Origin: JANRLT01 sp041736895 | GTDB taxonomy: Bacteria > Planctomycetota > Planctomycetia > Pirellulales > JALHPA01 | DNA: 51,317 nucleotides | Direction of reading: 5' to 3' | NCBI GenBank assembly: GCA_041736895.1 | Contig: JBGSSS010000059.1 | Coordinates: 1 to 51,317, forward strand | Part shown: positions 40,863 to 49,488 of the stretch, one piece after another | Layout of the letters: every line of letters starts with the position of its first letter | Numbering within the stretch: the stretch's first letter is position 1 | Notes under the pieces: generated by a model | What the model saw: only the letters and a program-made list of their open reading frames with translations | What the model was told of the DNA's origin: nothing | Database searches by the model: none | Translations under genes and position numbers: made by a program

Positions 40863-42356
40863 ATGCCTTCTTTGGATCTTGCTGTTGCTCGGACTTCGGC
40901 CGCCGCTTATCCGAGCGCCGCGCCTTACGATCCCGCGACGCGCTATCCCGAGTATCCCGCCGCTGCGGAAGTGAGTTCGGAGTCGAACGAGGTCTACGCC
41001 GCGGTGCGCGAAACGCTGCGGCTGGCAGAATTGGACCCGGAGCATTTCGGCACACCCGAATGGAACCCACTGGGCCGCTGGGTGAAGCCGGGGCAAACGG
41101 TGATGCTCAAGCCGAACCTGGTCAAGGAAGCCCACCCCCGCGATCCCGAAGGTTGGCGTTACGTCATCACGCACGGGAGCATCATTCGTGCTGTCGCCGA
41201 TTATGTGGCGATCGCATTGCGCGGCAGCGGAAAAATCGTCGTCGCCGACGCGCCGCAGACCGATTCACGTTTCAAGAAGATGGCCGAACTGCTCGGCCTA
41301 CACGAGATTGCCGCGGCCTTTGCGGCGCGGGGTGTGACGTTTGAAATCGTCGACTTGCGCAAAGAAGAATGGGACAACGTCGACGAGGTGATCGTCGCGC
41401 GGCATCAGTTGCCCGGCGATCCTGAGGGTTACATCGCGTACGACCTGGCCGACCGTAGCGAGTTTGCGAAGCATCACGGCGGCGGGCGGTACTACGGCGC
41501 GGATTACGACGACGACACACTCAACAGTCATCACACCGGCGGCAAGCACGAGTACTTGCTCAGCCGTTCGTCGATCACCTGTGACGTCTTCATCAATCTG
41601 CCGAAGCTCAAGACGCACAAGAAGGCCGGCATCACGGTCAACTTGAAGAATCTGGTCGGCGTGAATGGCGACAAGAACTGGCTGCCGCATCACACCGTCG
41701 GCACGCCGCGCGATGGCGGGGATCAGTTCCCGAACCAATCGTGGAAGACTCGGCTGGAGCATCGCGGCGCGCAGACGCTGCGCAAGCTGGCTCTCGCGAT
41801 GCCCGGCGTGGGGACATGGCTCCTGAAGCGCGCGCGCAAGGCCGGCAAGAAAGTATTCGGGGACGGCGATCAAACCATTCGCAGCGGCAACTGGCACGGC
41901 AACGACACGACCTGGCGGATGGTTCTCGACCTGAACAAGCTTGTTCTCTATGGCAATCCGAACGGAACCATGCGCGAACCGAAAATCGAAGCGCAGAAGC
42001 CCTACCTCTGCTTCGTCGATGGCATCCTCGGCGGTCAAGGCAACGGGCCGATGGACCCCGATCCCTTAGAATCGCGGTGTGTTCTCTTCGGCGACAATCC
42101 GGCGGCCGTCGATGCGGCGTGCGCGGTGCTGATGGGCTTCGAGGTCGAGAAAATCCCGATCGTCCGCCAAGCCTTTGCCGCTGTCGGGTTTCCGCTGACC
42201 GCGGGAACCTGGCAAGAAGTCAACGTGCGGTGCGATCACATGCCATGGCAAGGCAAGCTTGGCGACTTGCAGCATCAACGGGGGATGCTCGCCGCGCGGC
42301 CGCATCATGGTTGGCGCGGCGGTGTTGAAAGTCTTGTGAATAATTCATCGCTATGA
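40863..42356 (+). CDS. DUF362 domain protein
   Basis: 497 residues from ATG 40863; TTG 40845 adds six. DUF362 pattern visible: VMLKPNLVKEAHP, VADAPQTDSRFKKM, FINLPKLKTHKKAGITVNLKN, LVGVNGDKNWLPHH, LDLNKLVLYGN, GGQGNGPMDPDP, LFGDNPAAVDAACAVLMG. The function is not settled; no ferredoxin cysteine motifs are present. About 113 bp before a CapK-like gene on the same strand, a pairing I associate with polysaccharide clusters. The stop codon is in the family B palindrome. Confidence 0.85.
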   Translation: MPSLDLAVARTSAAAYPSAAPYDPATRYPEYPAAAEVSSESNEVYAAVRETLRLAELDPEHFGTPEWNPLGRWVKPGQTVMLKPNLVKEAHPRDPEGWRYVITHGSIIRAVADYVAIALRGSGKIVVADAPQTDSRFKKMAELLGLHEIAAAFAARGVTFEIVDLRKEEWDNVDEVIVARHQLPGDPEGYIAYDLADRSEFAKHHGGGRYYGADYDDDTLNSHHTGGKHEYLLSRSSITCDVFINLPKLKTHKKAGITVNLKNLVGVNGDKNWLPHHTVGTPRDGGDQFPNQSWKTRLEHRGAQTLRKLALAMPGVGTWLLKRARKAGKKVFGDGDQTIRSGNWHGNDTTWRMVLDLNKLVLYGNPNGTMREPKIEAQKPYLCFVDGILGGQGNGPMDPDPLESRCVLFGDNPAAVDAACAVLMGFEVEKIPIVRQAFAAVGFPLTAGTWQEVNVRCDHMPWQGKLGDLQHQRGMLAARPHHGWRGGVESLVNNSSL

Positions 42357-42399
42357 CGCAAGCGGGTGGGTAGTCTACCCACCCGCTTGCGTCATAGCG
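42349..42399. repeat. Family B palindrome containing the DUF362 stop
   Basis: CGCTATGACGCAAGCGGGTG and its complement CACCCGCTTGCGTCATAGCG flank GGTAGTCTACC. DUF362 ends TCA TCG CTA TGA, with the stop inside CGCTATGACG. Confidence 0.88.
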
Positions 42400-42436
42400 A
42401 TTTGATTGGGGCGAACTCACTTTAAGAGCACATTAT

Positions 42437-42460
42437 CCAAAGTCTTACGACTTTGGCTAC
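42437..42460. repeat. Family F palindrome (CCAAAGTCTTACGACTTTGG)
   Basis: CCAAAGTCTTACGACTTTGG followed by CTAC, immediately before the CapK-like gene start. Related copies: 43867-43890 and 43925-43948. Confidence 0.85.
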
Positions 42461-42469
42461 ATTGACCAA

Positions 42470-43870
42470 ATGGCCCAATCGCGACTCTTTTCGATCTACG
42501 AACGCCTGCCGATTTGGGCGCAGAATGTCGCTTGCACCTTGGCCGGCTATCGAATTCGCCGGCAGCGCTACAACGCGACGTTCTTCCGCGCGCTCGAGTT
42601 TCTCGAAAAATCACAATGGTGGTCGCCGGCCGAACAGTTGGCGTATCAAGAGGAGCAACTGCAAAAGCTGATCGCCCGCGCTTATGAGCATGTCCCTTAC
42701 TATCGCGAGGTGATGGATGAGCGCAAGCTCGTCCCTGCTGATATTCGCGGCCCGAGCGATCTTGGGAAGCTGCCACTCTTGGATAAGGCGACGGTCCGCC
42801 ATCGGTATGACGATCTGCAAGCGCGTGATTGGCCGGCAAAACGCATTGCCACGAGCAAAACTGGCGGCACGACCGGCACCGCGCTCAAGCTGCGCGAGGA
42901 TCTCGACACGCTGCCATGGCAATGGGCCGTCTGGTGGCGGCATCGCCGGCGGTTTGGGCTCACGATCGATGACGAGTTCATTGTCTTTGCTGGCCGGAGC
43001 GTCGTCCCGCTTAGCGACATGCGCCCGCCGTTTTGGCGGCGCAATCGGCCGATGCATCAGACCTATGTCTCGATCCACCACATGCTCCAACAGAACATGG
43101 CCGCGCTGGTCGAGTACCTGCAAACGCGTCAGGTCGCGTATTACAGCGGCTATCCCTCGGGTTTGTATCTCTTGGCGACCTACCTGCGCGAAGAAGGAAT
43201 CAAACTCCGTTATCCGCCGCGCTATGTTTCGACCGGCGCGGAAACGTTGCTGCCGCATCAGCGTGAGGTGATTGAAGAAGCTCTGCAAACCACGGTCATC
43301 GATCAATACGGCGCGTCCGAGCATTGCGGCAATTTAAGCTCCTGCGCCGAGCAGATCTATCACGACGATTTCGAGTTTGGGTACAACGAATTTTTGCCGC
43401 TCCCCGGGTTGCCCAGCGAACAGCGCGCAATCGTCTGCACGGGCTTTCAAAACCCCGTGATGCCGCTGATTCGTTATCAGATCGGCGACGTAGCGACGAT
43501 GCACCCCGGCGATTGTCGCTGCGGACGGACAACGCGTATGGTGGACCGCATCGATGGCCGGATCGAGTCATACATCATCACACCCGATGGCCGGCAGATG
43601 GGGCGTTTGGATTTTCTCTTTAAGGATAGCGCGAACATCGAAGCGGCGCAATTGATCCAGCCGGAGCCGGATCTAGTGATCCTCAAAATCGTCCGCACGC
43701 CGCGTTATTCCGAAATCGACGAGGCGAATTTGCGTACGCTGCTGCTGCAATACCTAGGCGACAAAATGCGCTACCAGTTTGATTATGTCGAAGAAATTCC
43801 CCGTGCCGCCAACGGCAAATTTCGGCAGATCATCTCGAGCGTCTACCAAGACAAATTTGCCGCCAAGTAG
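42470..43870 (+). CDS. CapK/PaaK-like adenylate-forming enzyme
   Basis: 466 residues of the phenylacetate-CoA ligase/CapK branch of the ANL superfamily. Blocks: TSKTGGTTGTALKLRED (phosphate-binding loop), VSTGAETLLPHQREVIEEA, TVIDQYGASEHCGN, LIRYQIGDVATMHPGDCRCGR and RIDGRIESYI. CapK-like proteins are often found in surface-polysaccharide clusters. A CoA-ligase role on an aromatic acid cannot be excluded. Its stop TAG is the start of a GTAGCCAAGG repeat. Confidence 0.88.
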   Translation: MAQSRLFSIYERLPIWAQNVACTLAGYRIRRQRYNATFFRALEFLEKSQWWSPAEQLAYQEEQLQKLIARAYEHVPYYREVMDERKLVPADIRGPSDLGKLPLLDKATVRHRYDDLQARDWPAKRIATSKTGGTTGTALKLREDLDTLPWQWAVWWRHRRRFGLTIDDEFIVFAGRSVVPLSDMRPPFWRRNRPMHQTYVSIHHMLQQNMAALVEYLQTRQVAYYSGYPSGLYLLATYLREEGIKLRYPPRYVSTGAETLLPHQREVIEEALQTTVIDQYGASEHCGNLSSCAEQIYHDDFEFGYNEFLPLPGLPSEQRAIVCTGFQNPVMPLIRYQIGDVATMHPGDCRCGRTTRMVDRIDGRIESYIITPDGRQMGRLDFLFKDSANIEAAQLIQPEPDLVILKIVRTPRYSEIDEANLRTLLLQYLGDKMRYQFDYVEEIPRAANGKFRQIISSVYQDKFAAK

Positions 43871-43890
43871 CCAAGGTCGTAAGACCTTGG
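43867..43890. repeat. Family F palindrome containing the capK-like stop
   Basis: GTAGCCAAGGTCGTAAGACC-TTGG. The TAG at 43868-43870 is the stop codon of the gene. Confidence 0.85.
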
Positions 43891-43924
43891 AGGTTGATGT
43901 AGACGAGCTTTCAGAGCATATCAT

Positions 43925-43948
43925 CCAAAGTCTCACGACTTTGGCTAC
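43925..43948. repeat. Family F palindrome containing the sigma-factor stop
   Basis: CCAAAGTCTCACGACTTTGG-CTAC; on the minus strand GTAGCCAAAGTC, with TAG at 43947-43945 as stop of the sigma factor. So two convergent genes each end in a copy of the same repeat. Confidence 0.85.
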
Positions 43949-44952
43949 ACTCGATCATCATAAGCTCGCAGCATTTGCTCCGTCTCAGCGAACTGGCGGA
44001 GTTTTTCCATCGCCCGCGTTTGAATCTGGCGGATCCGTTCTTTGCAGACGCCGAGTTCGTGCCCGAGTTCCTTGAACGTTTTCGGTTCTTGGTCGTGGAA
44101 GCCGAATCGCCGTTCGATGATCTTTCGCTCGCGCGGATTGAGTTTTTGCAGCAAGCTGCCAAAGGACTTTTGCAGTTGGCTCAAACTCGTCCCATCGACC
44201 GGCTGATCACGCACCTCTTGTGGGATAACCGCTAAACGCTCTTCGTCGCTGAGGAATCGTTCGCGCTGACGGCGGCCGCGGCTGACCATCCGGAAATAGT
44301 TGCGTTGGATCGCATAAGTCGCGTAGGTGCTGAACCGATTGCCGAGTGCAAAGTTGAATTTTTCGACCGCCCGGATCAGCGCGATGTTGCCATCGCTGAT
44401 GAGTTCCTCGAGTGAGTTCGCCGGGTTTACGAACTTCTTGGCAATGGACACCACGAGCCGGAGGTTGGCTTGAATAATTCTCGACTTAACAAGATTCGCT
44501 TGCTGCAGATCTTGCTGAATGCTCTCGATCAGGCTTCGGCTCGGCGCTGCGACATTCAACTTGCGCCGCAGCCGGTTCGCTCGACAGCGCAGATAATTCA
44601 TCTGCCGGAACAGATGCCGCTCTTGCTCACCCGTTAGGAGCGCCGTGCTGTAGAGCTGTGCGATGTAAACCGGCGATTGTCCAATTTCGCTAAGCTCAGT
44701 GCTGCTGGAATCGTTTTGCGTGGCATCTGTCCGCGGCTCCGCGGACAGAATTTGCCGTTCGCTCCCCGCGCGGGAGAAGCTCGGATGCCGGATAAAATCG
44801 AGCGGCATTTCCTTAATTGCCCGGGCTCGATGCTGCAGCGCCGCCTTGGAATTGGGACTGGCTTGCCGCGGTTCTGGCTGCGGCCGCATGAGTTCGGCCG
44901 GCGCTGAAGGAACCTGCGTGCGGATTTTGCGTTGTTTTAATGTCGCTGCCAA
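43945..44952 (-). CDS. Sigma-70 family RNA polymerase sigma factor
   Basis: 335 residues from TTG 44952, chosen because AAGGAG lies seven bases upstream. N-terminal 90 residues are basic and poorly conserved. Then region 1.2 (SPVYIAQLYSTALLTGEQER), region 2 (IIQANLRLVVSIAKKF, SLEELISDGNIALIRAVEKF, FSTYATYAIQRNYFRMV) and region 4 (LNPRERKIIERRFG, TFKELGHELGVCKERIRQIQ). Region 3 is short. This is an alternative or RpoD-like group 2 factor, not ECF. Divergent from a CarH-like regulator 274 bp away. Confidence 0.92.
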   Translation of the reverse strand: MAATLKQRKIRTQVPSAPAELMRPQPEPRQASPNSKAALQHRARAIKEMPLDFIRHPSFSRAGSERQILSAEPRTDATQNDSSSTELSEIGQSPVYIAQLYSTALLTGEQERHLFRQMNYLRCRANRLRRKLNVAAPSRSLIESIQQDLQQANLVKSRIIQANLRLVVSIAKKFVNPANSLEELISDGNIALIRAVEKFNFALGNRFSTYATYAIQRNYFRMVSRGRRQRERFLSDEERLAVIPQEVRDQPVDGTSLSQLQKSFGSLLQKLNPRERKIIERRFGFHDQEPKTFKELGHELGVCKERIRQIQTRAMEKLRQFAETEQMLRAYDDRV

Positions 44953-45226
44953 GGGAATCTCCTTGTTTCCGACCCGTTTTACCGAAGAAAGGATGTCGTC
45001 GCTGACAGAAACCGAAAAACGTTCAAAACGTTCACATCAATCTATGGGTTTTCTCCCGAAAGTCAAAAAAGAAATTGAAAATACTTTTAACCTTTGGTCG
45101 TAAGCCTTTCTCTTGCATATAGTTAAAGTGCTTATCCCTTGCTTGAATTTCCTCGGTGTTTATAGTGCAATATAACGTGTGTTGTTGATTCTTTGCCCGA
45201 ATCGACCGGATTTGACTGCCGCTTTT
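44953..45226. promoter_or_regulatory. Divergent promoter region of sigma factor and CarH-like regulator
   Basis: 274 bp, AT-rich. A tandem 9-mer AAAACGTTC occurs at 45016-45024 and 45025-45033, each with a central AACGTT palindrome: a candidate operator. A possible promoter for the rightward gene is TTGCTT (45139-45144), 16 bp, TATAGT (45161-45166). Boxes are a guess from consensus. Confidence 0.45.
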
Positions 45227-46099
45227 ATGCAAACCCATCTCTCTCCTGCTCAAGCTGCCAGCGCCCTTGGCGTCAGTGAATCGTCACTGAAGCGCTGGTG
45301 CGATCAGGGTCTGATCCCAATCGTGCGCACGGTCGGCGGCCATCGTAAATTGCCGGTCACCGCGGTCTTGGCCTTTGCACGAGAACGGGGCAAAGACCTC
45401 GCGGAGCCCGAATTGCTCGGGTTGCCCAAGTCGTCGGGCCGATCGATTGCGACTTTGGATCGGGCGGTCGAAGCGCTGACGAGCGTCCTGCAAAACTCGG
45501 AGCTTGACCAGGCGCGCAGCATCGTTTTTGAGCTATATCGCGCGGGCCATGGCATTGCGCCGATTTGCGACCAAGTCATTGCGGTTGTTTTTCAACGGCT
45601 GGGCATCGCCTGGGAATGCGGCGAACTCGAAATCTATCGCGAGCGCCGCGCCTGCGAGATCGTCTTTCGCGTGTTGAATGAGTTATCGCTGGCGATTCCG
45701 CCGGTTCCTCGCGGGGCTCCGCTCGCGCTTGGGGCGACGCTGCCCAGCGATCACTATCAGATTCCTTCGATGATGGTCGAATCGGTGTTGCGCGAGCAAG
45801 GCTGGCAGGCTATTACACTCGGCTGCAATCTGCCCGCCGCAACATTGATTGCCGCGCTCCGCGAGCAGCGGCCGAGATTGTTCTGGCTCAGCGCATCGCA
45901 CATCGACGATCAGGCCGCTTTTGTACGCGAGTTCAATCAATTGGAGGATGCGGCGCAAGGGCTCAAAATCCCGATCATTCTGGGCGGCCGAGCGCTCAGC
46001 ACCGACTTGCGGCAGCGGCTTAGTTTTACCGCTTGCTGCGAGAACCTCCGCGAGTTACAGAACCTTTCGCTGACACGGTTGCAGAGCGAGAAAAAGTAG
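45227..46099 (+). CDS. CarH/MerR-type regulator with degenerate B12-binding domain
   Basis: 290 residues from ATG 45227 (GTG at 45179 is an alternative). MerR-like DNA-binding domain at 1-52 (SPAQAASALGVSESSLKRWC, GGHRKLP), then a B12-type helix bundle (about 70-155) and Rossmann fold (165-275). Compared with Thermus CarH (Trp131, Glu141, His142, His177): Trp129 and Glu139 are kept, His142 is Arg140, and the DxHxxG motif reads S-D-H-Y-Q-I-P, so His177 is Tyr (with a His one place before). Cobalamin binding is therefore doubtful. Probably controls the divergent sigma factor. Confidence 0.82.
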   Translation: MQTHLSPAQAASALGVSESSLKRWCDQGLIPIVRTVGGHRKLPVTAVLAFARERGKDLAEPELLGLPKSSGRSIATLDRAVEALTSVLQNSELDQARSIVFELYRAGHGIAPICDQVIAVVFQRLGIAWECGELEIYRERRACEIVFRVLNELSLAIPPVPRGAPLALGATLPSDHYQIPSMMVESVLREQGWQAITLGCNLPAATLIAALREQRPRLFWLSASHIDDQAAFVREFNQLEDAAQGLKIPIILGGRALSTDLRQRLSFTACCENLRELQNLSLTRLQSEKK

Positions 46100-46153
46100 C
46101 GTTTCTTTTGATCAAACTCCGCTGCGCGTCGTGGCTAAACGGGATTAACGGCG

Positions 46154-46621
46154 TTACACAAAGAGCGGCATGCGATCGTGTTTCGTCAGTGCCGCGTATT
46201 CCGGCGTTGCCGCACGCGTCAGCATAAAGACATGCGGCGTGCGATGTTCGTCGGCCACGAGCAACCCTTGCATCCCGATCTTGATCGGGAACCAGACGCC
46301 TTTCTCGCATCCCCGCTGGGCCGGAATGATCACCGGCTCGGGTTTCAGCGAGCGCCACTTGCCGGCGATGACACTTTCTTCGCGCGCCCAGCCAGTACGC
46401 GGCAAACGCGAGTCCGGATTATCGCGATTCCCCCAAAGGACCAAGTCCCAAGCCTCGCCCTCGGCGAGCTGAATCGGCAATTGCGGAATCGGATCGTTGT
46501 AACGGAATTGCAGTTCCGCGGGACTATTAAACAGATCGCTCTGCATCCGCGCGCGTAGCCCGAAGCGTGAGAGAAATGTCTCGGTCAAAATCCGCGCGTC
46601 GAGAGCGATGCCGATACACAT
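46154..46621 (-). CDS. Short SRAP-domain (YedK/HMCES-like) protein
   Basis: 155 residues; usual SRAP proteins are about 220. Key residues appear in order: Cys2 directly after Met, RYN (40-42) as in RYNIAPT, AREE (79-82), Glu106 in GCEKG where YedK has DGFYEW, and KHDRMP (His148) at the C-terminus. The family crosslinks through Cys2 to abasic sites in single-stranded DNA and shields them. This copy ends right after the HxRMP motif and the segments between are short. Divergent, so moderate confidence. Confidence 0.6.
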   Translation of the reverse strand: MCIGIALDARILTETFLSRFGLRARMQSDLFNSPAELQFRYNDPIPQLPIQLAEGEAWDLVLWGNRDNPDSRLPRTGWAREESVIAGKWRSLKPEPVIIPAQRGCEKGVWFPIKIGMQGLLVADEHRTPHVFMLTRAATPEYAALTKHDRMPLFV

Positions 46622-46761
46622 AGCGAAAGGGAGTTGCTTGCCAGGAAGATTTGCAATGACGGAACATTGTTATTCTAAGCAAGACTCCAACGTAAATCCC
46701 CCTTGATTCACCCAGGGGAACCAAGAGGGGATGTTGTTGTTTCAAATTGTCCGTTCGCGGC

Positions 46762-47331
46762 CTAGCGATTCAGTGGGATCGTGATCGAAAACGCGCCCTT
46801 CGAAATGGTCAGCGAACGATTTTGGTAAGGCACGGGATAGACCGAAGGATACACCACCGGCGGCGGAGGCGGCGGCAACATCGGGCGTATCGCTTGTTGC
46901 TCGGCAAGGCAATGCTCACGCAGTTCGTTCAACGCACATTCCGTCCGTGCCAGGGCCGCTTGCAACGCCGCTGGATCGCGGCGGTAACGATAGGCGTTCA
47001 ACATCTGCAGCGCTCCGTTCAGATCGCGTTGCACATGGTTGCATTCTTGGATCCGCAGCGCCATTTTGATTTGGTACTCGGCCGCGTTAAGCGCGACTTC
47101 TTGGTGCTGCGGAATCCGCAGCGCTTGGTTCATCGCATTGATCGCGACCATCAAATTCGACTCGCCGGCACAGGGCAACTGCTGCACAGGATAAGCATTT
47201 GGCACAGCGTAAACATTCCGTGCACCGTAACCATGATGCCCTGGGTTCGCAACCGCCGAACTTGCCGAACCGAGCAGCAGCCCCAACGCCGCCAACAAAC
47301 AACCGACCACCGACAAACGACGGACTGACAT
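46762..47331 (-). CDS. Hypothetical exported protein, Pro-rich tail
   Basis: 189 residues from ATG 47331, with AAGGAAA nine bases upstream. Signal peptide (about 1-29, LLAALGLLLGSASSAVA). The middle is helical (MVAINAMNQALRIPQHQEVA, ALNELREHCLAEQQ) and then PMLPPPPPPVVYPSVYPV precedes a short beta end. Cysteine pairs (PCAG, IQECNH, RTECALN, EHC) could form disulphides. No family known to me. Confidence 0.65.
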   Translation of the reverse strand: MSVRRLSVVGCLLAALGLLLGSASSAVANPGHHGYGARNVYAVPNAYPVQQLPCAGESNLMVAINAMNQALRIPQHQEVALNAAEYQIKMALRIQECNHVQRDLNGALQMLNAYRYRRDPAALQAALARTECALNELREHCLAEQQAIRPMLPPPPPPVVYPSVYPVPYQNRSLTISKGAFSITIPLNR

Positions 47332-47751
47332 GGCATATTTCCTTTTCTGAGAGGGCAAGGAGCGAATGACTCGAACCGCGGTGAGGGCACAAAGCTCTCA
47401 AAATGGTGTGGCGGGAGTATCAATTCCTGCCTTGCTATCTCCACTAGCGGGGGTGGGCATAAGTAGAGGACAAAGAATCCAAATTCATAGGAAAACGGCG
47501 AAAGAAGAAGGGAAAAGGGACAAGGAAAAAGGTGGAAAATACTACCTTTTCCCTTTTCCCTTTCTGCAAATTACGGTAGTGATACCGTCGGCCAAAATAA
47601 CCGGGTAACTCACGTCATCCGCTCGCGGGATACTGTTTGTGCTTCTTCAAACGGTATCACTACCCAAACCACCCGTTGCTTGCCTTCGTAAGTCTCGATG
47701 CCCTAAAATGAACGCAACTTTGTCTTCAACCTTCAACGCCCTAGGTAAACC
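47332..47751. other. Palindrome-rich spacer
   Basis: 420 bp between divergent exported-protein genes. Contains an AAGGGAAAAGG / CCTTTTCCCTT inverted repeat (47507-47564) and ACGGTAGTGATACCGT (47573-47588) with its inverse ACGGTATCACTACC (47651-47664). No gene seen. Confidence 0.6.
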
Positions 47752-48462
47752 ATGCCGCGCGTTGCTGCTTTCATAATCGTTACCTTGCTAGCCGGCACGG
47801 AATCCCTCTATGCGCAGGCCGTCCAACTGCCGACGTTCCGATTCTCCGGCGTCAGCACGACGGTCAGTGTGCCCGACCATGGGACGGCGTCGCTGGGCGG
47901 GAATACCACATCGTTCTCGGGTTCGAACTATCGCGGGACGCCGCTGCTTGGACCTGCGGGGCCGCTGTTCAACAATCGCGGCATCGCCAACGGCGGAACG
48001 ACGAGCAACTTCAGCGTCACCGCGCAGATTCACGACATGGACGCGATGGACCGCGCGCTGCTCGGCGGAATGTCGGCCGATGAATTTCGGCGGCAGGTTC
48101 GCAACAATGCCCCGCCCAATCGTGTCGCAGCGCCAGCAGCGGTGCCTCAACCCCTGGGCGATCCCAATTTAGCACCGATCCGAGCCGTCGGAAATTTTCC
48201 CGGCTTTACTTGCGTGCTTCGAGATTATCCACCAACACCAGAAGAGATCGCCGCGCGGGACAAGCGGCAAAAGCAAGCCGAGGAACAACTGGCGATGGGC
48301 CAAGCGATGGCCGCGCGGGGAAAAGTCTCGCTCGCGCAATCGTACTATCGCATGGCTCTGAACAACGCAAACGGCGAGTTGTGGAACAAGGTCAAGCAAG
48401 CCCAGGCCGAACTCAACAACACAGCGGCGACGCCGGGGACATCGGCGGCGGAGCGGAAGTAA
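47752..48462 (+). CDS. Hypothetical exported protein
   Basis: 236 residues. Signal peptide MPRVAAFIIVTLLAGTESLY-AQA. A Gly/Thr/Ser-rich N-terminal half (GTASLGGNTTSFSGSNYRGT) is followed by a helical C-terminal part with a TPR-like helix pair (QAEEQLAMGQAMAARGKVSL, AQSYYRMALN). Family unknown; fits a planctomycete-type exported protein. Alone between spacers. Confidence 0.65.
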   Translation: MPRVAAFIIVTLLAGTESLYAQAVQLPTFRFSGVSTTVSVPDHGTASLGGNTTSFSGSNYRGTPLLGPAGPLFNNRGIANGGTTSNFSVTAQIHDMDAMDRALLGGMSADEFRRQVRNNAPPNRVAAPAAVPQPLGDPNLAPIRAVGNFPGFTCVLRDYPPTPEEIAARDKRQKQAEEQLAMGQAMAARGKVSLAQSYYRMALNNANGELWNKVKQAQAELNNTAATPGTSAAERK

Positions 48463-48497
48463 GTAGCACGACGGAATTCCCCAAAACTGGTTTGGTT

Positions 48498-48651
48498 CCC
48501 TCCCCCTTGCGGGGAGGGTTAGGGAGGGGGTTGGGTGCAAAGCAGAACCTGCGCCATCCCCATAACCCTTCGTGCATAGTATTTTTTGACTTACCTCACA
48601 TCGCACGACCAACATCACCCCTCCCCAGCCCTCCCCATCAAGGGGAGGGAG
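48498..48651. repeat. Inverted pair of CTCCCC/GGGGAG arms
   Basis: Left arm 48498-48530 (CCCTCCCCCTTGCGGGGAGG and following) and right arm 48618-48651 (CAGCCCTCCCCATCAAGGGG) are inverted copies with about 90 bp between them. Same design as the pair at 28801-28939. Located in a 311-bp spacer with no gene. Confidence 0.75.
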
Positions 48652-48773
48652 TCAGACAGGAGTTTTGGTGGATTCTCTCTGGCGCGAATTTGTTATACTC
48701 AAGTTCTTTGTCGCATTTTGATCCGGTATCCAAGCTGATACGCCCTCGCTAACGCGGTTGAGAAACTTCCCGC

Positions 48774-49427
48774 ATGACCAACGACCTGCTTCCGTCGAGT
48801 GCCTTGTTTCGTTTTTCGCTCCCGTGCCAGCCGCATCCCAAGGCCGGCACACTGGGTCTGGCGCTCGATGAATCGTATCTATTGCCGTCGTTTTCGGCGC
48901 TCGATGGCGCGCCGCCGATTGTCGAAGTCCGCGCGGCCTGGAATCCGACGGCGCTCCATTTTGTCGCCAGCGTCACCGGCAAGAAGCAATCTCCTTGGTG
49001 CCGCGCGAACATGCTCGACGCCAGCGATGGGTTGCGGGTTTGGATCGATACGCGCGACACGCACAACATCCACCGCGCGAGCCGGTTCTGCCATCAGTTC
49101 GTCTTCTTGCCTAGCGGCGGCGGACCGCGGCTCGACCAGCCCGTTGCGGAACAAACGCTGATCAACCGCGCGCGGGAAAACGCCACACCCGTCCGGCAAA
49201 AGACGCTGCTCATTACCAGTCAAAAAATCAGCGGCGGTTATCAAATCGAAGCCGTCATTCCCACGAGCGCGCTCACCGGGTTCGATGCCGACGAGCATCC
49301 GAAGCTCGGCTTCTTTTGGTCCGTCGAGGATCGCGAACTCGGCGCGATCGCCCTGGCGCTCAACAGCCAGTTTCCGATCGCCGAGGATCCAAGTCTCTGG
49401 GCGACGTTGGAGTTGGTGAAAGCGTAA
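48774..49427 (+). CDS. CBM9-like / DUF1083-type domain protein
   Basis: 217 residues, no signal peptide seen. Beta-rich pattern of the CBM9-like fold: VEVRAAWNPTALHFVASVTG, ANMLDASDGLRVWIDTRDTH, then GYQIEAVIPTSALTGFD and LGFFWSVEDRELG. In that family the pattern D-x-x-x-x-W-IDTR marks the sugar/ligand face. The planctomycete role is unknown. Converges on the CCA gene. Confidence 0.7.
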   Translation: MTNDLLPSSALFRFSLPCQPHPKAGTLGLALDESYLLPSFSALDGAPPIVEVRAAWNPTALHFVASVTGKKQSPWCRANMLDASDGLRVWIDTRDTHNIHRASRFCHQFVFLPSGGGPRLDQPVAEQTLINRARENATPVRQKTLLITSQKISGGYQIEAVIPTSALTGFDADEHPKLGFFWSVEDRELGAIALALNSQFPIAEDPSLWATLELVKA

Positions 49428-49441
49428 ATGATTCAAATATT

Positions 49442-49487
49442 CGCTATGACGCAAGCGTAGGGGTAACCCTACGCTTGCGTCATAGCG
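49442..49487. terminator. Family B palindrome between convergent genes
   Basis: CGCTATGACGCAAGCGTAGG and its complement CCTACGCTTGCGTCATAGCG; long perfect stem, loop GGTAACC pairs partly. The CCA stop (49491-49489) is one base away. Likely ends both transcripts. Confidence 0.85.
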
Positions 49488-49488
49488 A

